DNA of 44,557 nt from Promethearchaeota archaeon. Lineage in GTDB: Archaea; Asgardarchaeota; Lokiarchaeia; Sigyniarchaeales; SOKP01. A program made the position numbers and the translations under genes. Positions 1-9,229 of the stretch are shown one piece after another (the first letter of the stretch is position 1; every line of letters starts with the position of its first letter). Under the pieces are notes generated by a model. It ran no database searches, was not told where the DNA came from, and saw only the letters and a program-made list of their open reading frames with translations. The stretch covers positions 70,936 to 115,492 of the forward strand of contig RDOA01000007.1 of NCBI GenBank assembly GCA_011364925.1, read 5' to 3'.

Positions 1-1659
1 GCGGGGTTTACCGAAACCTTTGGTGGAATGAGCGCAGATTCAATAGTGATTAAATATAACCAAGCAGGCATTCACCAATGGAACGCAACTTGGGGTGGAG
101 ATAAACGAGATGAAACAAATGCTCTCGCTGTAGATCTCCTTGGAAATATATATGTGACTGGAGAAACCGAGAGTTTTGGACCAGGAGATACGTGTGCATT
201 CCTTTTAAAGTATAATTCAACTGGAGATTTGCAATGGAATTATACATGGGGAGGAGCTTATCTCGATGCCGGAAGTGGACTTGTTATCGATTCTTCATTT
301 AATGTGTATATGGGCGGTTCAACATCAAGCTTTGGTCCAGCCGTACCCGATGCAAACTGGTTTTTGGCAAAGTTTGATAGTTCAGGTAATCAACTGTGGA
401 ATTATTCATGGGGAACTGGTGAAGGAGAATGGGGAGGTCGTATTGCTATAGATTCTACAGACCATATATATTATATAGGATCGACTTGGGGTCACGGAGG
501 GCCTTCGGCAAATGTAGGATTAGTTAAATTTAACAGTTCAGGAGATCTAGAATGGGCTCGTTATTGGGGACCTGGTGGATATGATTCTCCAAGAGATATA
601 GTTATCGATTCCTCTAACTATATCTATATCGTAGCAGGGTCGGATACTCGGGGTTACGGCGGTAGAGATGTGGCGTTAATTGTGTACGATGATTCTGGAA
701 CGCTACAATGGACTGATAGTTGGGGGAGTAGCGGATTTGACGATCCAAAAGCATTAACATTAGACAGCGAAGGTAATATTTACGTTACCGGAGTAACTGA
801 CAGCTTTGGTAATGGAGATTACGATGTTTTTACCTTACTTATTGAAGAATCCAGTTCAATCCAAAGAGTGAAGATCTTTGGGTCTAATGAAGACGAGGAA
901 AGTCGTGATATAAAGGTAAATTGGGCAGACGATGTGTTCATCGGAGGGTTTACAGAAAGTTTCTGCACAGGAAGCGGCGATATGTTGATGCTTACTTATG
1001 AAATGGATCTTCTTCCTCCAATTATTTCGATAATCGATCCAGCACCAAATGAATTTTGTGGTGTAAATGGACCAGATTATGAAATAATTATAACGGAAGA
1101 TAATCCTGATACTCTTTGGTATACACTAGACGGTGGCATAACTAATGTTTCACTTTCAGGACTCATAGGTACGATCGATCAAACCGAATGGAGTAAATGT
1201 GGCAACGGTACCGTAGATATAACCATTTATGCTAGAGATTTATCTGGATTTGAGTTATTCGAAACAGTAACAGTAAAGAAGGATATTATCGCCCCCGTTT
1301 CTGAGATTGATTATACACCATACAGCGGAACTAACCAAGTAATTGCAACTACACCATATACTTTGAGTGCCAGCGATGGAGGTGGGTGTGGAGTTGCTGT
1401 AATTAGATATAGAATAGACTCTGATACTTGGACCGATTATACTGGGGCTTTTACACTAGGAAGTTTAAGTCCAGGATCGCATCAAATAGAATTTTATTCT
1501 GTAGACGATTTGGACAATGTAGAAGATATTCAGAGTATTAATGTTCAACTTATTGAACTTCCACCAGAAATTAGTGGATACAACCTTTTAATATTATTGA
1601 GTATAATCGGAATCGTAACTCTGTTGCTTCTGCGAAAAAAATTTAGATCAAAATTTTAA
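1..1659 (+). CDS. Beta-propeller (SBBP-like repeat) surface protein, 5' truncated
   Basis: The reading frame is open from base 1, so the protein begins upstream of the window; the ATG at base 28 is internal, because the residues before it (GFTETFGG) already belong to a repeat. About seven repeats of roughly 45 residues follow, with recurring elements such as GNIYVTG, ESFG and LQWNYTWGG. These resemble SBBP beta-propeller repeats of extracellular proteins. After about residue 350 come two Ig/OmpL47-like beta domains; the second contains YRID, W-x-x-YTG and PGSHQIEFYSVDD. The C-terminus is P-E-I-S-G-Y, one hydrophobic helix and a basic tail (RKKFRSK), the layout of an archaeal C-terminal sorting or anchoring signal. 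It is probably displayed outside the cell. The ligand is unknown. The family call is firm; the function is not. Confidence 0.8.
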   Translation, partial: AGFTETFGGMSADSIVIKYNQAGIHQWNATWGGDKRDETNALAVDLLGNIYVTGETESFGPGDTCAFLLKYNSTGDLQWNYTWGGAYLDAGSGLVIDSSFNVYMGGSTSSFGPAVPDANWFLAKFDSSGNQLWNYSWGTGEGEWGGRIAIDSTDHIYYIGSTWGHGGPSANVGLVKFNSSGDLEWARYWGPGGYDSPRDIVIDSSNYIYIVAGSDTRGYGGRDVALIVYDDSGTLQWTDSWGSSGFDDPKALTLDSEGNIYVTGVTDSFGNGDYDVFTLLIEESSSIQRVKIFGSNEDEESRDIKVNWADDVFIGGFTESFCTGSGDMLMLTYEMDLLPPIISIIDPAPNEFCGVNGPDYEIIITEDNPDTLWYTLDGGITNVSLSGLIGTIDQTEWSKCGNGTVDITIYARDLSGFELFETVTVKKDIIAPVSEIDYTPYSGTNQVIATTPYTLSASDGGGCGVAVIRYRIDSDTWTDYTGAFTLGSLSPGSHQIEFYSVDDLDNVEDIQSINVQLIELPPEISGYNLLILLSIIGIVTLLLLRKKFRSKF

Positions 1660-1769
1660 TTTTTTTTTTCTATTTTATAAGCAAAATTAATAGCACGATT
1701 CAGATGTAAAACTGCTTCTTCTAAATATAAAGCTGCTAAGAAAAATTTTATATTACCGTAATGATTCAT
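1656..1769 (-). CDS. Possible 37-residue small protein or gene remnant
   Basis: The gap between the surface protein and the ABC transporter encodes, on the minus strand, a short protein starting at ATG (1769-1767) and stopping at 1658-1656, overlapping the end of the surface gene by 3-4 bases. Its centre (FLAALYLEEAVLHLNRA) is a well-formed amphipathic helix, unlike a random AT-rich frame. The frame stays open upstream of the ATG into the start of the ABC gene (reading GPRLILEF just before it). It could be a small helical protein or the C-terminal remnant of a larger all-alpha domain such as HEPN. Low confidence; coding is inferred only from composition. Confidence 0.25.
   Translation of the reverse strand: MNHYGNIKFFLAALYLEEAVLHLNRAINFAYKIEKKN
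1660..1669 (+). terminator. Oligo-T tract after the surface protein gene
   Basis: Ten consecutive T residues start one base after the stop codon. Archaeal RNA polymerase commonly terminates at such tracts without a hairpin, so this is a plausible end for the upstream transcript. The inference is from position and sequence only. Confidence 0.4.
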
Positions 1770-1799
1770 AAATTCAAGAATTAAACGAGGTCCTATTAT

Positions 1800-2741
1800 T
1801 TGAAAGATCCTATTATTCAGACATTTAGTTTAACTAAAGCCTTTAAAGATGTCATAGCGGTCAAAAATTTAAACTTAAAAGTCTCAAGAGGGATATATGG
1901 ACTCCTAGGACTTAATGGAGCGGGAAAAACAACCACGATAAAAATGATGGTTGGTTCATTGTTTCCAACTCAAGGTAGTATCGAAATATTTGGTCAAAAT
2001 ATTCATAGAAATGCAAAAATGGACATTCATAAACGAATTGGCTATGTTCCTGAACACCCAACGTATTTTTTATCAATGACCGCAGAAAAATTACTCACTT
2101 ATATCGGTTCAGTGTTTCAGATGTCTATCCAAGAAATCAAGAGAAGGATAACTGAACTCCTTAGACTTGTAGAATTAACTGATGCGAAATCACGCATAAT
2201 CGCAAAGTATTCTGCTGGAATGAAACAAAGGATTGGTATTGCTCAAGCGTTAATGAACGATCCTGAACTTTTAATTTTAGACGAGATTACCTCAAATTTA
2301 GACCCAATTGGGCGGAATCAAATGATAGAATTGCTAAAGGACCTCAAAAAACAGGGTAAAACAATTTTCATATCCACTCATGTTTTACCTGAGATACAAA
2401 AGATGAACGCAGATTCTATTGCTATTATTGATCACGGTCATCTTATTATGGAAGGAACTGTTGACAAATTAAATGAGGAACTTAAAACAAAAGAAATCGT
2501 AATAAGTCCAAACCATAAATTGCTTCGGGAAGCTCTTTTTTCAGTCGTGTCAAACATCAAAGAAGAAGAAGATACATTAGTAGTTAATACTGACAAATTA
2601 GACGAAGTCTGGCAATTAATCGCTAAAGTCGCTCTTCAAAATAATATTCTTATCAAGGAATTTCGCTCTACTTTTCTAAATATCGAACAAATTTTTATGA
2701 AAGCGTTAAACTCCAAACAAATTGAGGGGATTGAAAAATGA
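1800..2741 (+). CDS. ABC transporter ATP-binding protein (ABC-2 exporter type)
   Basis: This is a 313-residue nucleotide-binding subunit that should power the membrane partner encoded immediately downstream. Walker A is GLNGAGKT (37-44), the signature motif is the variant SAGMKQR (138-144), Walker B is LLILDE (157-162) and the H-loop histidine is H194. The Q-loop position reads VPE, as is common in ABC-2-type ATPases. The C-terminal 100 residues form the extra domain typical of NatA/NosF-like proteins. The start is TTG, supported by a GAGG ribosome-binding site at 1787-1790 and the lack of an earlier in-frame start. The stop overlaps the next gene by four bases (ATGA), so the two are translationally coupled. 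The substrate cannot be read from the ATPase. Confidence 0.93.
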   Translation: MKDPIIQTFSLTKAFKDVIAVKNLNLKVSRGIYGLLGLNGAGKTTTIKMMVGSLFPTQGSIEIFGQNIHRNAKMDIHKRIGYVPEHPTYFLSMTAEKLLTYIGSVFQMSIQEIKRRITELLRLVELTDAKSRIIAKYSAGMKQRIGIAQALMNDPELLILDEITSNLDPIGRNQMIELLKDLKKQGKTIFISTHVLPEIQKMNADSIAIIDHGHLIMEGTVDKLNEELKTKEIVISPNHKLLREALFSVVSNIKEEEDTLVVNTDKLDEVWQLIAKVALQNNILIKEFRSTFLNIEQIFMKALNSKQIEGIEK

Positions 2742-4624
2742 ATAACATAATTAAGAAGCTATATTTAGGAAAATTCTCAACCCTTATCCTTTCTTTATTT
2801 ATTATTGGATTAGTCATGACTTATTTTACACTCCTTAATAATAATCAAGTTAAAACATATTCTCAAGATATTTCTGCTCCACTCCAAAATAGCATAACTT
2901 TTGAAAGTGGATATATCCTGATTGAAAATCAAACCATCTCTGAAGATCTTATTATTAAATTCACTGCAAGCGTTACTTTTGTGAATTCTACTCTGTTAGG
3001 TAGCGTTTATATGTTCAACACTGGGAATCTTTTTATACTTCAAAATTCATCCATAACGCAGAACGTTGTGATTTCAGATTACTCATATCTCTATATAGCG
3101 AATTCTACAGTTGGAGGTTCTATTGAATCTAGAGACACAACAATTATGGAACTATCCAGTTGTTATACTCCTTTAACGACAGTTTGGAAATTTGATTCCG
3201 CGACTATTCTTATAAATAGTAGTATCATTTCCACATTTAATGAGTTTGGAACTGGTGGAAACACTTATATCATAGATTCACAAATCACTTTAGTTTCATT
3301 GAATGGATTACCAACCTCACAGACATTCATTACGAATTCTGATATACTCATTTTAAATGATTTGGTGTTTCCTGCAGTCTATATTACTGGACCAGTTAGA
3401 TTCAGTATTCTTACATTTAATGCAAGCTATTCTACATCTGAGCGAATTATTAACCTTACTTGGATAGGATGGGATAGCCCAATCATAAACGGTTATGTCA
3501 ATATTACATTTGAAATCTTTTTGGATAACCAACTCTATACCGAAATTAATGGTTCTGGTTTCTTTAATCAGAACATTAGAAGCTACCAAATGCAAATACC
3601 GGAGCCAGGCAAACATAATATAACCATTGTATCGATCGATAGTAAAGGGAATAGCTATTCGTCTACGATCATTATTGAGATAATCAACTATCCTACATTT
3701 CCTTGGATACCTTTCGTTATAATTGTAGCAGTTATTATAGGGGTTATCGTCGCGTTGATGATTTGGATAAAGAATAAACGGAAACGCGGGTACTTTAGTT
3801 CAATAGGAACAATATTTAAAACAGAATTGGTTGCAAGCAAGAAAAAACTTCTAATACTAGGGGTTACAAGTGTTATTCCGGGGTTAATCCTCTTTTTTTC
3901 CTTTTTTGTGATAAACCAATTTATTGGCTCGATGGCAATTGATGGTATTAGAGATTTCATTAATATGTTCTTTAATTTTTATATTTACTATTTTGGATTA
4001 ATCTTTAGTATTAGTGTAGGTGCTGGATCTGTAGCTAGCGCGAAAAAAAATGGGACTCTATCGTGGTTTTTTAGCAAGCCGGTAAGAAGGTGGGAGTTTC
4101 TTTGGGGTAAAATATTTTCTTTTATCGTAATGATTATCATCACTATGATTTTCGTCTCGATATCGTTTACTCTCAGTGCCTTGTTTTTCATAGATCCAAT
4201 ATACATCGGAGATATTCTTTCTATAGGGGGATATATATTTCTTATAGGTCTAATAGCTCTAATCCCTTTAACAGCGTTAGTTGTGTTTTGTTCAAGTGTG
4301 TTTAAAAAAATTGGTTTAGCATATGTAATACCCATTGTATTTTTTATGGCGTTACCTACGATAACTAGTTTTCTCCCAATTTTAGCGGGAAGTGATTGGC
4401 CAATGCTCTTTTCGTTCACATTTTACTTTGAACAACTTTCTAAAGTCTGGATTTCTAATATAGGTGGATTATTTGGTTCAATTGGAACTTATGGTGAATT
4501 ATTAGGTATTACCATTACGCCTTTAACATTAGAACCCATAATGGTTATTCTGATAATGCTGAGTTTAGCTGTAATATTTTTTGGACTTGCTACAATAATT
4601 TTCCAAAGACAAGATATCCCTTAA
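2738..4624 (+). CDS. ABC-2 type permease with large extracytoplasmic domain
   Basis: The 628-residue protein is the membrane subunit for the preceding ATPase. One N-terminal helix (about 14-32) is followed by about 290 residues with no membrane segment. These are rich in Asn, Ser and Thr, with short repeating strands of the kind seen in beta-solenoids (for example YILIENQTISEDL and YLYIANSTVGGS), and probably lie outside the cell. A second helix (about 325-345) and a basic loop (KNKRKRG) lead to an ABC-2 membrane domain of about six helices (370-628). That domain contains SVASAKKNGTLSWFFSKPVRRWEF, shortened here to its recognisable core KNGTLSWFFSKPV. Exporters of this class move lipids, peptides or ions; the large outer domain is unusual and may bind a surface substrate. 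Confidence 0.85.
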   Translation: MNNIIKKLYLGKFSTLILSLFIIGLVMTYFTLLNNNQVKTYSQDISAPLQNSITFESGYILIENQTISEDLIIKFTASVTFVNSTLLGSVYMFNTGNLFILQNSSITQNVVISDYSYLYIANSTVGGSIESRDTTIMELSSCYTPLTTVWKFDSATILINSSIISTFNEFGTGGNTYIIDSQITLVSLNGLPTSQTFITNSDILILNDLVFPAVYITGPVRFSILTFNASYSTSERIINLTWIGWDSPIINGYVNITFEIFLDNQLYTEINGSGFFNQNIRSYQMQIPEPGKHNITIVSIDSKGNSYSSTIIIEIINYPTFPWIPFVIIVAVIIGVIVALMIWIKNKRKRGYFSSIGTIFKTELVASKKKLLILGVTSVIPGLILFFSFFVINQFIGSMAIDGIRDFINMFFNFYIYYFGLIFSISVGAGSVASAKKNGTLSWFFSKPVRRWEFLWGKIFSFIVMIIITMIFVSISFTLSALFFIDPIYIGDILSIGGYIFLIGLIALIPLTALVVFCSSVFKKIGLAYVIPIVFFMALPTITSFLPILAGSDWPMLFSFTFYFEQLSKVWISNIGGLFGSIGTYGELLGITITPLTLEPIMVILIMLSLAVIFFGLATIIFQRQDIP

Positions 4625-4665
4625 GAATAAAATATAGAAGGTTTTGTAAAGAAAGAAGAAGAACC

Positions 4666-5988
4666 TTAATTTATTTGATAAAATTCTTCTTCGAATTCAG
4701 GCTTTCCTTGATATTTTTGCATGAAGAGAAGCGGGGCTTTTTCGAGATTTTTGAAAATGTACGATGGTACTTTGATCCCTGCTTGTTTTAGTGCATTTTG
4801 TACGTTCTCAGGTTGAGGTGGGCAACCATCAATTGCGATGAGCTCATTAATATTTGGATGGTCTTTATTTAAATTGTATTGGCATTGACCTAGTAAGATT
4901 GTCTTATTCATTCCTTCAGAAGGCTCCATGATTTTTCCCGTAAGTATTTCAACATTATCGAAATCTTCACCTTTCCATGCAGATTTAATTGCTGTTAAGA
5001 TTACGCCATTGTAGAAACTACAGTAAGTACATATCGTTTCGTCGTACTTGGGATAACTAATTCCCCCTATTCCTGCTTTTGCATAAGCTAATGGCAGAGT
5101 GTTGTTCTTTTCGTAGATAAAATCCCATCCATGTGGTACAGCAAGATCATCAATTCTTTCTCCTTTAACTTCAATATCCGATAAGTCAATTGGGCGATTT
5201 CTATCTTTTGCCGCTTGAACTAAATGAGGAACGGCGATAGGATCAATACCTAGAAGATTTGAACCAACTAAATCAGCTGAGAGTATGTTAGTTGAAGCTA
5301 CAATTATATCGCTTCTATGGGCTTTACCATCAAAAGTAGGACCTCGTTCTAACGTATATATCCCATCTATGATTGTTAACCCGGGAGGTGCTTTGTTTGC
5401 TAATTGCGACACGTTATAGTGTAGATTATATTTTGGGTCATCTCCATGAAATTTTTTACGCGATGGGATATTGATCGTCCCTTTTAAATTTTTTATTCCT
5501 AAACTCACGACACATTGCGCGTGAGTTTTTAGAACGGGTACATCAATAAGAAAGTCCGAATGAAGCATATCTGCGTTCATTTTTGCTGTGACTCCTTCAG
5601 CTAACTCAACCTTTTCAAACTGTCTCTGAAATATGTCGTATACTTTCACTCCATATCGTTTTTTAAAGATATTATAACCAAGCTTTTCGAAAGCATCTTC
5701 GGCAGTTTCTCTATCTTTTGGATTTTCCGTAACAATTCCCTCTCCGATAGATATATCCTTAACACCTTGTTCTTTAAGAAGTATTAAAATCTCTTCCATT
5801 ACAGTTGAAGTCGTAAGCATTCCCCATTTAGGAAAATCGCAATGTCTATTCCAATAAACCAAGTTAGGTTTAATGAATACTTTCGCGTTCGAGTCAAGTT
5901 TTTCAAATCCATTTGCAAGTTCGATAGCCTTTTTTACGGAATTCTTCCCTTTCTCATATTTTACTATAGATACGATTGATTTACTCAT
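4666..5988 (-). CDS. DUF362 family protein with C-terminal cysteine module
   Basis: The 440-residue soluble protein carries the DUF362 core: VFIKPN near residue 37-42, the K-T-H motif at 154-156 followed by SLGIKNLKGTI, and D-G-I-Y-x-x-E-R-G-P around 208-217. The family is widespread in anaerobes but its reaction is not settled. The last 120 residues add four spaced cysteines, C320, C323, C369 (GQC) and C389 (GCPPQP), which look like ligands for a metal or Fe-S cluster, suggesting a redox role. The start is ATG at 5988. It is convergent with the ABC permease and a separate unit from the ATPase genes upstream. The family call is good; metal binding is inference. Confidence 0.8.
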   Translation of the reverse strand: MSKSIVSIVKYEKGKNSVKKAIELANGFEKLDSNAKVFIKPNLVYWNRHCDFPKWGMLTTSTVMEEILILLKEQGVKDISIGEGIVTENPKDRETAEDAFEKLGYNIFKKRYGVKVYDIFQRQFEKVELAEGVTAKMNADMLHSDFLIDVPVLKTHAQCVVSLGIKNLKGTINIPSRKKFHGDDPKYNLHYNVSQLANKAPPGLTIIDGIYTLERGPTFDGKAHRSDIIVASTNILSADLVGSNLLGIDPIAVPHLVQAAKDRNRPIDLSDIEVKGERIDDLAVPHGWDFIYEKNNTLPLAYAKAGIGGISYPKYDETICTYCSFYNGVILTAIKSAWKGEDFDNVEILTGKIMEPSEGMNKTILLGQCQYNLNKDHPNINELIAIDGCPPQPENVQNALKQAGIKVPSYIFKNLEKAPLLFMQKYQGKPEFEEEFYQIN

Positions 5989-6152
5989 ACCGATATACCA
6001 TTTTCTTTTCTTTAATACTTTTGGTGAATTGAATATTTACTATTTTAAAAATTAAATTGTTTTTAAAATGAACCTAATGACTACTTAACATCTTTTCTGA
6101 GTCTTTCTTTAGGATAGCATTGATGTTTTATTTCGTCATCATCATCTTATAT

Positions 6153-6162
6153 AAAAAAAAAA
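6153..6162 (-). terminator. Oligo-U tract after P-type ATPase 1
   Basis: A run of ten A on the plus strand gives U10 in the minus-strand transcript, four bases beyond the ATPase stop. This is a likely factor-independent archaeal termination site. Confidence 0.4.
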
Positions 6163-6166
6163 TAGA

Positions 6167-9040
6167 TTAGAAAAAGATGCCCAACTTACGAGCTCCATAT
6201 TTAACGATTTCAAAAGATACAATACAGATTAACGAAATCAAAAAGCACACTAACCAATCCAAACCTGTCAGAAACATAAACCTAAAATTTAAACCCCATT
6301 CAGCTAGCGTTACTTGAAAACCCGGAATGTACATGAGCGCGAGAAATACACTGAACAGACACCCGATTAATAAATACATAAACTTTGTGCTGTCTTCTTT
6401 AATGCTCTTAATCAACGATTTATTAGGTCTGCGAATTTGAAAAACTAAAAACGATTCACAAAAGAATAATGTAACCATGAGCATCGTAAGAGTTTTTGCT
6501 TCTTGAGGATAGACCCATACATCTAAAAGAGGTATATATTCTGGAAAGGTAACATAACCTCCACTTAAGCCACCAAAGTTGAGATTTTCTGGAAACACCG
6601 GATAAACTCCCGTAATTGTGGTGAAATAGACTACAAACATACTAATCGATAATAAAGCTCCAAAGACAAATAAAAGAATAACAGTTTTTTTTGAAAGAAT
6701 CTCTTCTTCATCGTGAGGCTTTTGTTTCATAACATCCTTCGATGTTCTATCAAAAGTGAGAATAAGCCCCGGAAATAAGTGCAATGTGACTGAGAGGAAA
6801 TACCATTGGAATAAAAATGCTTTATCTAAGAAATAGGGAAATTTTAATATTATAGACAGAATAAACTGAACAATTCCTTCAAAAACATTAATACAAATGT
6901 AAAAGAACACTACAGCTCTTATACGCGAAAATATTCCACGCCCTTGTTTGATCCCCGTAACTATTGAATTAAATGAATCGTCGCTTATAATCATATCAGC
7001 GGCTTCTTTGCTTACATCTGTTCCTTGAATCCCCATAGCAATGCCAGCATCTGCCATATTAAGAGCTAAAGCATCGTTCACTCCATCACCTGTCATAGCT
7101 ACGACTTGATTCGCGTCTTGATATTTTTCTATAATTTCTTGTTTATGTTCAGGAGATACTCTTGCAAACACTTTAATTTTGCTGAAATCATAAAACGAAC
7201 TTACATCCTTTATTTCTTTTCCTTCAACCACAGTTTCATCTTCACTTTGGATTATTGAAATCTGCTTAGCAATTGCTCGAGCGGTTTTTACCGAATCTCC
7301 CGTAATCATTACAACTTCGACTCCCGCATCGTGGCATTGTTCGACGCTTTGTTTTACACCTTCTCTGGGAGGGTCTAAAATTGTACAAAATCCAATATAT
7401 ATCATATCGGATTCACACAATTCTCTACTTCTATCGTCTTCTGGAGGGAGAGCATCTAATTTTTTATAACATAAACTTAAAATCCTAAAGCCCTTTTCAG
7501 CATAAGCATCTGCAATCTTCATAATCTTTTCCTTAATCTCATCTGTGAGATCTAACTCTTGGTCTTTATATAGAACTTTTTTACATAGTGGCAATAATAT
7601 CTCGCTCGCACCTTTAGTGAAGGAATAATACTTATCCTCTCGCTTATAAATTTTAGTCATCCGCTTTACTTTAGAATCAAACGGATATTCTTTAATATAC
7701 TCGAAATCTTCAAGTAAATAATCTCCCATTCCTTTTTGAAAAAGTACCATTAAAGCACCTTCGGTTGGAGAGCCAATAACGTTCCAGTTTGGAATTACTT
7801 TTCCCGATACTACAACTTCATTTTTTACCAAAGCTGAATTATTATTTAGAAAACCTGAAGTGAGGAGCAATTTGAGTTGAGGAAAATCATCAATATGCTT
7901 TACGATTACAGAATTTTTGGGATCATCTATTAAAATAATTTCTCCTTCTGGACTATATCCGCTACCTGTAACCTTATAAGTTGAACCGTTTGTCCAAACA
8001 TGTTGAATTGACATTTGGTTTTTAGTTAACGTGCCGGTTTTATCCGAACAAACTACGCTTACACGTCCAAGACTATCTACTGAAGCTAAATTTCTGATAA
8101 TTACCCCATGTTGAGCCATAGCTAACACCCCAGTTAGTAGGATAATTGTAACGAGTAGGGGAATATTAATTGGAAGCAAATCTAAAGCGGAATTCAAGCT
8201 CTTTACTACATCAATAGTACCGTATGCAAAATAAAGTATGATTAATATAATAAACCAGACTCCAAAGACAATTAATCCAAGCCATTTTCCAAAGTTGTTC
8301 ATTTTCTGTCGAATAGGAATATCTGAAGTACCAGCTTCTTCTAGTCCTCGCGAAATCTTTCCAATTTCTGTATCTTTTCCCGTTTTTACTGCTATTGCAG
8401 TAGCATTACCTGTCGTGACAAAAGTTCCATAAAAAACCATATTATGTTTTTCACCAATTGAAATATCTTCTTTCTTTAGAGCAGTACCTTCTTGAGTTTT
8501 CCTTACAGGCTCTGATTCACCAGTAAGACTAGACTCATTAACTTCGAGATTAGAAGATTGGACTAATCTGCCATCTGCTGGTACTCTATCTCCCTGTTTT
8601 AAAACTAGTAGGTCTCCTGTTACAACATTTTTAGTCGGTATGTCAGCTTTTTTTCCATTTCGGATAACAGTAGTAGTAGGAGCAGTCATCTCTCGTAATG
8701 CGTTTAACTTTTTTGTTGCTCTATATTGCTGAATGATTGCTACAAAACAATTAAGAGCTACTATTCCCAAGGTGAGAAGGATAAAAACTAAATCTTTTTC
8801 CCCACCAAAAACTGAGGCTAGAAATAAAATTAACGCCCCAATTAAGTATATCACAATCAACCAATTAAATAACGGAGCAAGATAGATTTTAATAAAACCT
8901 TTAGATGCTTTAGGAATTTCGTTAGGCCCGTATTGTTCTAGCCTTTTTTGGGCTTCAGCATCCGATAAACCTTTAGTAGAGTTAGTTTGAAATTTGTTGT
9001 AGATTTGCTCTAACTCCACATTAAAATAAGTCTCTTCCAT
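6167..9040 (-). CDS. P-type cation-transporting ATPase (paralogue 1)
   Basis: A 957-residue ATP-driven cation pump. The actuator motif is TGES (173-176), the phosphorylation site CSDKTGT has Asp333, and the hinge motif is TGDGVND (650-656). About ten membrane helices are present, six of them after the P domain, as in P2 and P3 pumps. Membrane-site residues are unusual. M4 has P-I-N-I-P (290-294) where SERCA has PEGLP. M5 keeps N718-x-x-E721, aligning with SERCA Asn768/Glu771. M6 has His754 where SERCA has Asp800. P-I-x-x-P in M4 recalls P3A proton pumps, while the length and M5 recall P2 pumps. The transported ion therefore cannot be named. The ATG start is clear. It lies 189 bases downstream of a paralogue on the same strand. 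Confidence 0.95.
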   Translation of the reverse strand: MEETYFNVELEQIYNKFQTNSTKGLSDAEAQKRLEQYGPNEIPKASKGFIKIYLAPLFNWLIVIYLIGALILFLASVFGGEKDLVFILLTLGIVALNCFVAIIQQYRATKKLNALREMTAPTTTVIRNGKKADIPTKNVVTGDLLVLKQGDRVPADGRLVQSSNLEVNESSLTGESEPVRKTQEGTALKKEDISIGEKHNMVFYGTFVTTGNATAIAVKTGKDTEIGKISRGLEEAGTSDIPIRQKMNNFGKWLGLIVFGVWFIILIILYFAYGTIDVVKSLNSALDLLPINIPLLVTIILLTGVLAMAQHGVIIRNLASVDSLGRVSVVCSDKTGTLTKNQMSIQHVWTNGSTYKVTGSGYSPEGEIILIDDPKNSVIVKHIDDFPQLKLLLTSGFLNNNSALVKNEVVVSGKVIPNWNVIGSPTEGALMVLFQKGMGDYLLEDFEYIKEYPFDSKVKRMTKIYKREDKYYSFTKGASEILLPLCKKVLYKDQELDLTDEIKEKIMKIADAYAEKGFRILSLCYKKLDALPPEDDRSRELCESDMIYIGFCTILDPPREGVKQSVEQCHDAGVEVVMITGDSVKTARAIAKQISIIQSEDETVVEGKEIKDVSSFYDFSKIKVFARVSPEHKQEIIEKYQDANQVVAMTGDGVNDALALNMADAGIAMGIQGTDVSKEAADMIISDDSFNSIVTGIKQGRGIFSRIRAVVFFYICINVFEGIVQFILSIILKFPYFLDKAFLFQWYFLSVTLHLFPGLILTFDRTSKDVMKQKPHDEEEILSKKTVILLFVFGALLSISMFVVYFTTITGVYPVFPENLNFGGLSGGYVTFPEYIPLLDVWVYPQEAKTLTMLMVTLFFCESFLVFQIRRPNKSLIKSIKEDSTKFMYLLIGCLFSVFLALMYIPGFQVTLAEWGLNFRFMFLTGLDWLVCFLISLICIVSFEIVKYGARKLGIFF

Positions 9041-9229
9041 GAAACATTCTCCCGCGACTATTAATGATTTTATAGTTGATTATATTAAACATTTATATTA
9101 AATTTAGAATAACATTTCTTATTTTTATTTTATAGTATTTTTGTTAATAAAATTAGATATGAAAACAAAAAGCACCTTTACTTATTAAACCTTTAAAAGC
9201 CTTTAAATGAGATAATAACAGAGAATTAA

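Noticed and set aside
1-1000. Tandem DNA repeats in the beta-propeller gene
   Set aside because: The periodicity is at the protein level (propeller blades of about 45 residues) and not a DNA repeat array or CRISPR.
3688-4419. Long minus-strand frames inside the ABC permease gene
   Set aside because: Shadows of a clearly coding plus-strand membrane protein; their sequences are the typical antisense of hydrophobic codons.
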